Source: Pedobacter paludis (GTDB taxonomy: Bacteria > Bacteroidota > Bacteroidia > Sphingobacteriales > Sphingobacteriaceae). Taken from it: 64,000 nt of DNA. Below, piece after piece: positions 55,941 to 64,000 of this stretch. The notes beneath the pieces were generated by a model. It saw only the letters and a program-made list of their open reading frames with translations, was not told where the DNA came from and ran no database searches. How positions within the stretch are numbered: position 1 is the stretch's first letter; the number at the start of each line of letters is the position of its first letter. The stretch is taken from the NCBI RefSeq assembly GCF_003173575.1, contig NZ_QGNY01000006.1:1-64000 (forward strand). Direction: 5' to 3'. Position numbers and translations under genes: made by a program.

Positions 55941-56014
55941 GCATTTGTAGCTCAATTGGATAGAGCATCTCACTACGGATGAGAAGGTTTGGGGTTCGAA
56001 TCCCTACAAGTGCA
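55941..56014 (+). tRNA. tRNA-Arg (ACG)
   Basis: The 74 bases fold into a full cloverleaf: acceptor GCATTTG / CAAGTGC, D arm GCTC...GAGC, anticodon arm TCTCA-CTACGGA-TGAGA, and T arm TGGGG-TTCGAAT-CCCTA. The anticodon ACG reads CGN arginine codons and is normally deaminated to ICG. The CCA end is not encoded. A strong terminator follows. Confidence 0.97.
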
Positions 56015-56025
56015 CTATTTGGATG

Positions 56026-56062
56026 AAGCCTTGTCGCCCCATGGCGACAAGGCTTTTTTTGT
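56026..56062 (+). terminator. Intrinsic terminator after tRNA-Arg
   Basis: A perfect 13-bp stem (AAGCCTTGTCGCC / GGCGACAAGGCTT) with a CCAT loop continues into seven Ts. It lies 12 bases after the tRNA. Confidence 0.93.
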
Positions 56063-56085
56063 TAAAGATAACCTAAACCACGTTA

Positions 56086-56655
56086 ATGCTTAATTTAGTT
56101 CTCTTTGGCCCTCCAGGGGCGGGTAAAGGCACCCAATCTGAAAAGCTGATTGCAAAATATCAGTTGGTACACGTTTCAACAGGCGATCTTTTTAGAGCAC
56201 ACGTAAAGGGCGAAACCGAATTAGGAAAAAAAGTTAGTCAATTGTTGGCCGAAGGCGAGTTGGTGCCTGATGCGATTACAATTGCCATGCTTGAAGAAGA
56301 GGTAGATAAAAATCCGGATGCAAAAGGATTTGTGTTTGATGGTTTTCCACGTACGGTTCCTCAAGCAGAAGAGCTTGATTTATTTTTAGAGCGCAAAGGC
56401 AGCAAAATTGCTGGTGTTATCGCTTTGGATGTGGATCAGGAAGAATTGACAAAACGCATTGCTGAGCGCCATAAAATTAGTGGTAGACCAGATGATGACG
56501 CTGAAAAATTAAAAAAACGCATTTCAGAATATTTTGATAAAACCATCCACGTACTGCCTTATTATGAGGCACAGGGCAAGTTGAACAAAGTAAACGGAAT
56601 TGGTGAAATAAGTACAGTATATAACGATCTTTGCGCTGTTATTGATCAGTACTAA
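56086..56655 (+). CDS. adk: Adenylate kinase
   Basis: Adk interconverts ATP, AMP and ADP. The 189 residues contain the P-loop FGPPGAGKGTQ, the AMP-binding STGDLFRAHVKGETELG and VFDGFPRTVPQAEEL segments, and IAERHKISGRPDDDAEKLKKRI. The LID is short, with no zinc Cys cluster, giving the small type of adenylate kinase. It ends at a strong terminator. Confidence 0.96.
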   Translation: MLNLVLFGPPGAGKGTQSEKLIAKYQLVHVSTGDLFRAHVKGETELGKKVSQLLAEGELVPDAITIAMLEEEVDKNPDAKGFVFDGFPRTVPQAEELDLFLERKGSKIAGVIALDVDQEELTKRIAERHKISGRPDDDAEKLKKRISEYFDKTIHVLPYYEAQGKLNKVNGIGEISTVYNDLCAVIDQY

Positions 56656-56677
56656 ATAATATAATTTTTAAAATTAG

Positions 56678-56717
56678 AACATCCGCAAAAAAGCAATGCT
56701 TGTTTTTTGCGGATGTT
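56678..56717 (+). terminator. Intrinsic terminator after adk
   Basis: A perfect 15-bp stem (AACATCCGCAAAAAA / TTTTTTGCGGATGTT) has a ten-base loop and T-rich sequence after it. Confidence 0.85.
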
Positions 56718-56772
56718 TAGTTTTTAGCGATTTTAGAAATCTAAAATCGTAAATCTAAAATCATAAATTAAT

Positions 56773-57768
56773 ATGTCGCAGGGTTCGAATTTCGTAGATT
56801 ATGTAAAAATTTGTTGCCGTTCTGGTAAGGGCGGAGCAGGTTCAGCGCATTTACACCGCGATATTTTAACATCAATGGGTGGCCCTGATGGTGGTGACGG
56901 TGGTCGTGGAGGCCATATTATCGTTAAGGGAAATACTCAGATCTGGACATTATTGCATTTAAAATATCGTAAGCATATTATTGCCGAAGACGGTTTAGCT
57001 GGTGGCAGTTCTCATAAATTTGGTAAGCAGGGCAAAGATGAAATTCTAGAAGTTCCGTTGGGCACCATTGCGAAGGATGCTGAAACCGGAGAGATTCTTT
57101 TCGAAATTACCAAAGATGGCGAAACCAAAATTTTAACTCCAGGCGGCCGCGGTGGATTGGGTAATGCACATTTCAAAAACTCCGTTCAACAAACGCCACG
57201 TTTTGCACAGCCGGGAGAACAAGGCCAGGAAGTATGGAACATTCTCGAGTTAAAAGTTCTGGCTGATGTTGGTTTGGTTGGTTTTCCAAATGCAGGAAAA
57301 TCTACTTTACTATCTGTAGTTTCTGCCGCTAAGCCAGAAATTGCCGATTATCCTTTTACAACCATCGTTCCTAATTTAGGTATTGTAAGCTATCGAAATA
57401 ATAAATCTTTCGTAATGGCCGATATTCCAGGGATTATAGAAGGTGCATCAAAAGGAAAAGGTTTGGGCTATCGTTTCTTACGTCACATAGAGCGTAACTC
57501 TGTGCTTCTATTTATGGTTCCGGCCGATACAAGTAGAACGATTAGAGAAGAATATGAAATTCTTAAAAGAGAATTGGAAACATATAATCCGGAGTTAATG
57601 CAAAAGCCACATGTTTTGGCCATTACAAAATCTGATATGCTGGATGAAGAATTAATGGAAGAAATGAAGCAAGACCTGCCACAAATTCCTTCAATATTTA
57701 TTTCATCTGTGGCAGAGAAAGGTCTGGTAGAGCTTAAAGATATGCTTTGGAAAGCGATTGAGGGGTAG
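56773..57768 (+). CDS. obgE: GTPase Obg
   Basis: ObgE is an essential GTPase linked to ribosome assembly and stress. The 331 residues have the N-terminal Obg fold with glycine-rich strands ([18 protein letters not shown]). The G domain shows G1 [11 protein letters not shown]3 [10 protein letters not shown] and G4 TKSD. It lacks the C-terminal OCT domain, as in many Bacteroidota. It is preceded by short word repeats (AAATCTAAAATCGTAAATC). Confidence 0.95.
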   Translation: MSQGSNFVDYVKICCRSGKGGAGSAHLHRDILTSMGGPDGGDGGRGGHIIVKGNTQIWTLLHLKYRKHIIAEDGLAGGSSHKFGKQGKDEILEVPLGTIAKDAETGEILFEITKDGETKILTPGGRGGLGNAHFKNSVQQTPRFAQPGEQGQEVWNILELKVLADVGLVGFPNAGKSTLLSVVSAAKPEIADYPFTTIVPNLGIVSYRNNKSFVMADIPGIIEGASKGKGLGYRFLRHIERNSVLLFMVPADTSRTIREEYEILKRELETYNPELMQKPHVLAITKSDMLDEELMEEMKQDLPQIPSIFISSVAEKGLVELKDMLWKAIEG

Positions 57769-57870
57769 TTTAAGTTTAACTGCTCAAACTGTTTAATTGG
57801 TTAATTGTAGTTTTGCAACCAAACTGTTAACCACTCTAAGCAGTTAACCACTTTAAAACAATTAATCAAT

Positions 57871-58617
57871 TTATAATCTAATCCGATCCACTGCCAAACC
57901 AATCCATTCTTTAAAAAGAAGTTCCCATGTTCCGAAAGAACCAAGATCAGGAATTATTAAGTCTTCAAAATTAAAAGATGTTTTTCCGATAAAATTGGTT
58001 GGGTAATAATCAATCTTGTTGGTGGTTTGCATTTCAAAAATTGTTTTGGCTCTGGGGATGTGCCATGCACTCGTAATAACTAAAATTTTGGCATCTGGTT
58101 TATATTTTTTAATGAGGGCTAGGCTATTTTTGGCATTTTCAAGTGTATTTCTGCTCTGATTTTCGAACAAAATCGCAGAATCAGGAATCCCGATCAGTTT
58201 AAGATAATCAACAACTAAATCGGCCTCTTTAATTTTATTGTCCACCAAATTTGCATTTCCGCCACTTAATAAAATTTTATTGATTTTCCCTTTTTTATAG
58301 AGTGCTAATGTTTGGAACAGTCTATCGCTAGCCCAGTTAAAAGCGATTTGATGGTTTCGCTCGTTAAATCCAGAAAATCCACCCAAAACAATTCCCACAT
58401 CGTATTTCTGCTTAACAGGATAATCAGCTTCATACCAGTTGGCTATTTTGCCCACAATAAAAGCATTTGAAAAAAACAGAAATACAATTATTGTTGCAAT
58501 GATCAATCTCCGTTTTCGGGCTTGCTTTTTAGTAAAACGTGCAACGACTAAAAGAATTGTAATCCAAAATAATGGCTTTATTATAAAGAGTAAAACCTTG
58601 GAAAGGATGAAAAACAT
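57871..58617 (-). CDS. YdcF/SanA-like (DUF218) membrane protein
   Basis: Two hydrophobic stretches lie at the N-terminus (about 5-22 and 38-57). The DUF218 domain shows GIVLGGFSGFNERN, ALYKKGKINKILLSGGNA and VITSAWHIPRAKTIFEM. This family includes envelope-linked proteins such as ElyC and SanA. The length of 248 residues is typical. It is a single gene on the minus strand. Confidence 0.88.
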   Translation of the reverse strand: MFFILSKVLLFIIKPLFWITILLVVARFTKKQARKRRLIIATIIVFLFFSNAFIVGKIANWYEADYPVKQKYDVGIVLGGFSGFNERNHQIAFNWASDRLFQTLALYKKGKINKILLSGGNANLVDNKIKEADLVVDYLKLIGIPDSAILFENQSRNTLENAKNSLALIKKYKPDAKILVITSAWHIPRAKTIFEMQTTNKIDYYPTNFIGKTSFNFEDLIIPDLGSFGTWELLFKEWIGLAVDRIRL

Positions 58618-58700
58618 GGATAAAGGTTAACGTATAAATTTGTATCTCGATAATTATTGTATCTATACCAAAAATATAACAATTAAACTAAAAGCCAAGA

Positions 58701-59066
58701 TTATCCTTGGCCTTCTTGTACCTGAGCATTTTGATGGGCTTCCTCTAAGATATCTTTCACATCAGATTTACGTTTTTTTGTAACTGTGTGCTTAAAATGT
58801 GGCACCTCATGCTCAACAATGTCTTCTTCGATAGCCTCTACACCAAAAACCTTTTCTTTCAAAATATTGTATTTATCCTGAAAGCCATAACGAAGATTTT
58901 TTGCTCCATCAGCAATTTTACCTCGGGTTCCTGCTCCACTATCTGGTGCAAATAAAACACTTATTATGGCTCCAGCGGCCAAACCTGCAACCAACGCGAT
59001 GGCTATTTTAGCATCACTATGTGATTCCTTAGCCAAATATTTTCCGATTAACTTTCTGTATTTCAT
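58701..59066 (-). CDS. YtxH-domain protein
   Basis: The 121 residues have a short hydrophobic segment (IAIALVAGLAAGAIISVLFAP) followed by DSGAGTRGKIADGAKNL, the YtxH pattern. A charged C-terminal tail follows (KHTVTKKRKSDVKDILEEAHQNAQ). YtxH proteins are small membrane-associated stress proteins with no known biochemical role. Single gene. Confidence 0.85.
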   Translation of the reverse strand: MKYRKLIGKYLAKESHSDAKIAIALVAGLAAGAIISVLFAPDSGAGTRGKIADGAKNLRYGFQDKYNILKEKVFGVEAIEEDIVEHEVPHFKHTVTKKRKSDVKDILEEAHQNAQVQEGQG

Positions 59067-59136
59067 AGTAATGAGCTTTTAAAAAGGAACAATTGCTATT
59101 TAATAATGTTTGATTTTTTTATTGGAAGCAATCGCA

Positions 59137-59320
59137 AAAGTATCTGAAGGTACACCTTCTCAATGTTTGGTGGATCATTAACCAAGAGCAAGTACATATA
59201 CATTTCTAGGAACAGGTTGGCCCCAAAACTCAAATAAAAGCGATAGCCCATTCCCGAATTATATTGTTAATCATGAAGGTTTGAATGGAATATTTGGTAA
59301 GTTTATTATTTTAGAAACGA
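59137..59320 (+). other. Spacer with a possible gene remnant
   Basis: After a TAA around 59175 the frame reads STYTFLGTGWPQNSNKSD, then SPFPNYIVNHEGLNGIFG, and stops at the start of the OsmC gene. It looks like coding sequence but has no start codon and no family that I recognise. It could be a fragment of a decayed gene or chance. Confidence 0.25.
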
Positions 59321-59321
59321 T

Positions 59322-59702
59322 ATGGTAAAAGCAACAATAAATAAAGAGCATTACGCATGTTCGGTAACAAATGGTTCGCATGAAATAGTTGCTGATGAGC
59401 CGTTTGATTATGGTGGTACGCACAAGGGTTTTGCACCAAAAGGTTTGTTGATGGCCTCGCTTGCATCTTGTGTGGCCATAACATTGAGGATGTATATTGA
59501 TAGAAAAGAATGGGCTGTTGATAAAATTGAGGTGGAGGTAAACATGGATATTGAAAATGGCGAAACCATATTTTTAGAAGAAATTACCTGTACCGGAAGT
59601 TTAACCGAGGAGCAAAAAGTTAGATTAGAGCAAATTGCCACTAAATGCCCAGTGAGTAAAATTTTAACCGTCGGCCATGAGATTCGGTCGAAAGTGCTTT
59701 AA
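59322..59702 (+). CDS. OsmC-family peroxide-resistance protein
   Basis: The 126 residues contain the two redox Cys of the OsmC/Ohr fold, in KGLLMASLASCVAITLRMY and QIATKCPVSKIL. The N-terminal HEIVADEPFDYGGTHKGFAP segment fits the YhfA/OsmC subgroup. It is probably a thiol peroxidase for organic hydroperoxides. It lies 90 bases before the DUF2130 gene. Confidence 0.9.
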   Translation: MVKATINKEHYACSVTNGSHEIVADEPFDYGGTHKGFAPKGLLMASLASCVAITLRMYIDRKEWAVDKIEVEVNMDIENGETIFLEEITCTGSLTEEQKVRLEQIATKCPVSKILTVGHEIRSKVL

Positions 59703-59792
59703 ATTTGAATGGTGCAAAACTCGTTTACACATTCATAAAAAGCTTTAATATCTTTGTAAGGCTTCGGTTTTTTCTGAAGTGAAAAATTATTT

Positions 59793-61046
59793 ATGCCTAC
59801 CGAAATAAAATGTCCAAGTTGTGCCCATGTTTTTCCGATGGAAGAAGCGATGGCCGAAGATTATAAGAAAGAGTTGCGTGAGAAAATGGTTTCTTTTACA
59901 AAGCAAAAGGACGAAGAATTTCAGCGCAAGCTCGTCGCATTAGAAAGTGAAAAACAACTTCAACAGAAAACATTTGATGCCAAACTCGTAGAAGAAAGAG
60001 CTAAACTGAAAGGGGATTTGGAAGAAAATCTGCGCAAAAGTATCGCCTCTGATTATGAAACCAAATTGCAAATGCTGGAAGGTAATGCAAAAGACAATGC
60101 CGAAAAACTAAGATTGGCCCGCGAAAAGGAATTAGAGTTTTTGCGCCGGGAGGAAAGCTTAAAAGTTAAGGAAGAAGAAATGGAATTGGCTTTTCAGCGT
60201 AAAATGCAAGAGCAACGCAACGAGCTGGTAGAGCAAATTCGCAAACAGGAAGCAGAAAAAAACAGCATAAAAGATACTGAGCATCAATTGCGTTTAAAGG
60301 AGCTTGAAAAACAACTCGACGACCAAAAAAAGCTTGCCGAAGAAATGAAGCGCAAGGCAGAGCAGGGAAGTATGCAATTGCAAGGTGAGGTTCAGGAATT
60401 GATTTTAGAAGAATTGTTGAGAAGCAATTTCCCCTTCGATTTAATTGAGGAAGTTGGCAAAGGCGTTCGTGGGGCAGATTGTGTGCAAGTGGTTAGAAAT
60501 CAGTTTGGGCAAGAATGTGGCAAAATCATCTATGAAAGCAAACGTACCAAAGATTTTGGTGGCGACTGGATTGAAAAGCTGAAAAAAGATATGCGGAGCA
60601 TGGGCGTTGATGTTGCTGTAATTGTAAGCCAGTGTTACCCAAAAGGCATGGATAGTTTTGGTCAGCGAGATGGCGTTTGGATTTGTTCTTTCGAAGAAGT
60701 TAATGCAGTGGCCTATGTTTTACGTGATGGAATTTTGCGTTTGGCAAGTGCGGTAAAATCGCAAGAAAACCGTGGCGATAAAATGCACATGTTATACGAT
60801 TATTTAACAGGATCGGAATTTTCTGAGCAATGGAAAGCCATTCGGGAAGGATTTATGAGCATGAAATTATCCATCCAAAGAGAACGCGATGCGATGGAGC
60901 GCCTGTGGAAAGCCCGAGAAAAGCAATTGGAAAAAGTGTTGTTAAATGCAACACACATTCGAGGATCTATTGAAGGCATTGCCGGAAACGATAGTATTCA
61001 ACTCAGTTTAACGGATGATGAAGACGAAACTTTGTTATTGGATTAA
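59793..61046 (+). CDS. DUF2130-domain protein (coiled coil plus nuclease-like domain)
   Basis: An N-terminal zinc-ribbon stub (KCPSCAHVF, Cys7/Cys10) leads into a long charged coiled coil (about 20-200). The C-terminal DUF2130 domain has SNFPFDLIEEVGKGVRGADCVQVV and GKIIYESKRTKDFGGDWIEKLKKDM. The Asp and the ESK motif fit a PD-(D/E)xK nuclease-like core. The family has no demonstrated function. The length of 417 residues is usual. Confidence 0.88.
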   Translation: MPTEIKCPSCAHVFPMEEAMAEDYKKELREKMVSFTKQKDEEFQRKLVALESEKQLQQKTFDAKLVEERAKLKGDLEENLRKSIASDYETKLQMLEGNAKDNAEKLRLAREKELEFLRREESLKVKEEEMELAFQRKMQEQRNELVEQIRKQEAEKNSIKDTEHQLRLKELEKQLDDQKKLAEEMKRKAEQGSMQLQGEVQELILEELLRSNFPFDLIEEVGKGVRGADCVQVVRNQFGQECGKIIYESKRTKDFGGDWIEKLKKDMRSMGVDVAVIVSQCYPKGMDSFGQRDGVWICSFEEVNAVAYVLRDGILRLASAVKSQENRGDKMHMLYDYLTGSEFSEQWKAIREGFMSMKLSIQRERDAMERLWKAREKQLEKVLLNATHIRGSIEGIAGNDSIQLSLTDDEDETLLLD

Positions 61047-61113
61047 GAAGAATTGACCTCGGGTAAACCAGATAGACACAGTTAATCTTTAATCCACACC
61101 AAAAATGAACAGC

Positions 61114-61171
61114 CGTCACCCTGAATTCATTTCAGGGTATTAATGGAAAGGTGGCTAAATTCAGCATGACG
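61114..61171. repeat. CGTCACCCTGAA REP-like element with inverted ends
   Basis: It begins CGTCACCCTGAA and ends TTCAGCATGACG. Inside it is a hairpin with arms ACCCTGAA / TTCAGGGT (61117-61137). It is another member of the CGTCA...TGACG intergenic repeats. Confidence 0.65.
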
Positions 61172-61188
61172 AAAACTATTAAGAATAG

Positions 61189-63348
<2,160 letters not shown>

Positions 63349-63373
63349 ACTAAGGGTTTTAACAAATAATTCT

Positions 63374-63402
63374 AGTCGTAGCGTCTCGCTACGACTTTTT
63401 TG
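63374..63402 (+). terminator. Intrinsic terminator after the GH97 gene
   Basis: A perfect 10-bp stem (AGTCGTAGCG / CGCTACGACT) with a TCT loop runs into six Ts. Confidence 0.9.
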
Positions 63403-63556
63403 TTTTAGGGTTGTGCCGAGTAAAAGCGCTTCCGCAGATCACACAAATCCCGCAGATCATGATTTTTATCGATAAGAAATTGTACGAACTGCTTCTACAG
63501 AAACTATAATTTTTGCATATTGCTGTTAGCAAAATTATCTGTGGGAACTAATAATC

Positions 63557-64000
63557 ATGGCCAGAACTAAAAACCATATCGAACTCCAATTTTTAAGCGA
63601 ACCATCTGATGTTAATTACGGTGGTAAGGTTCATGGTGGAATGATGATGAAATGGATTGACCAGGCTGCATTTGCTTGTGCATTACAATGGAGCCAATCT
63701 TATTGTGTAACGGTTTATGTTGGTGGCATCCGATTTTTTCATCCCGTACATATCGGGCATTTGGTTAAAATGGAAGCTCGAATTATTTATACGGGCAAAA
63801 CCAGTATGCATATTGCTGTCGATGCTTTTTCTAAACCAGTTGGACAGACCGATTTTGTGAAAAACACACACTGTATTATTGTTTTTGTAGCGGTTGATGA
63901 TGATGGACAACCAAAAGCCATTCCTGCCTTTAAGCCTAAAACAGAAAAGGAAATCGCTATGCATGGATATGCCATTAAGCTAATGGAACTGCGTAAAAGC
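63557..64000 (+). CDS. Acyl-CoA thioesterase (hotdog fold), partial
   Basis: The gene starts at ATG 63557 and is cut off by the window end after 148 codons. The sequence MARTKNHIELQFLSEPSDVN, GGKVHGGMMMKWIDQAAFAC and SMHIAVDAFSK matches YciA/BACH-type thioesterases, with a catalytic Asp candidate in MKWIDQ. It should hydrolyse acyl-CoA. It is downstream of the GH97 terminator with its own spacer. Confidence 0.9.
   Translation, partial: MARTKNHIELQFLSEPSDVNYGGKVHGGMMMKWIDQAAFACALQWSQSYCVTVYVGGIRFFHPVHIGHLVKMEARIIYTGKTSMHIAVDAFSKPVGQTDFVKNTHCIIVFVAVDDDGQPKAIPAFKPKTEKEIAMHGYAIKLMELRKS

Overview
The window looks like a chromosomal segment of a Bacteroidota bacterium, most likely Sphingobacteriaceae and Pedobacter-like (inferred). 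Evidence: low GC outside the first half kilobase, a SusC/SusD pair with FecR and an ECF sigma gene, promoters of the TTG-N19/20-TAnnTTTG type (clearest before the tRNA-Arg gene), weak Shine-Dalgarno sequences, atpD-atpC apart from the other ATP synthase genes, and a class II ketol-acid reductoisomerase. No rRNA, CRISPR array, prophage or insertion sequence was seen.

Layout. 1-526: GC-rich edge with the tail of an outer-membrane protein and a degenerate receiver protein. 0.6-17.8 kb: ordinary chromosomal genes (GlxA-type regulator, VOC and DoxX proteins, hydrolase, multi-PAS histidine kinase, BrkB-like protein, LytM lipoprotein, kduI/kduD, carbonic anhydrase, an ECF sigma/anti-sigma pair, ABC ATPase). 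17.9-32.1 kb: a nutrient-acquisition locus made of an ECF sigma gene broken by an in-frame TAA, FecR, SusC, SusD, a DUF4843 lipoprotein, a PKD-like lipoprotein, a metzincin-type protease, a thioredoxin-domain protein and an esterase. Its content suggests peptide or protein foraging. 32.3-50.6 kb, minus strand: a complete branched-chain amino acid block in the order ilvE, ilvD, ilvB, ilvN, ilvC, leuC, leuD, leuB, leuA, ilvA, with accessory genes inserted at three places. 50.8-54.2 kb: a HigBA toxin-antitoxin pair and atpDC. 54.3-64 kb: sugar-nucleotide reductase-like protein, peroxiredoxin, tRNA-Arg(ACG), adk, obg, YdcF, YtxH, OsmC, DUF2130, GH97 glycosidase and the start of an acyl-CoA thioesterase.

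The most interesting signals are regulatory. Two short ORFs precede ilvE and ilvD, and both look like attenuator leader peptides. The first (44 aa) is packed with Val, Leu and Ile codons; the second (25 aa) has a Leu-Ile-Ile-Ile-Ile run. Each is followed about 20-26 nt later by an intrinsic terminator whose 5' arm can also pair with late leader codons. This suggests two ribosome-mediated attenuators acting within one pathway. A pair of GTCACAA(T/A)TTGTGAC palindromes lies between ilvD and ilvB.

The leu part of the block is also colonised by a short palindromic repeat with a CCCCTAAAGGGG core. It lies across gene ends: three genes seem to take their start codon and an NDRxKxPF-like N-terminal peptide from it, and three genes stop inside it. 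Other repeat families (CGTCATT REP-like elements, GAAAAGC hairpins, locally unique word repeats) fill many of the spacers.
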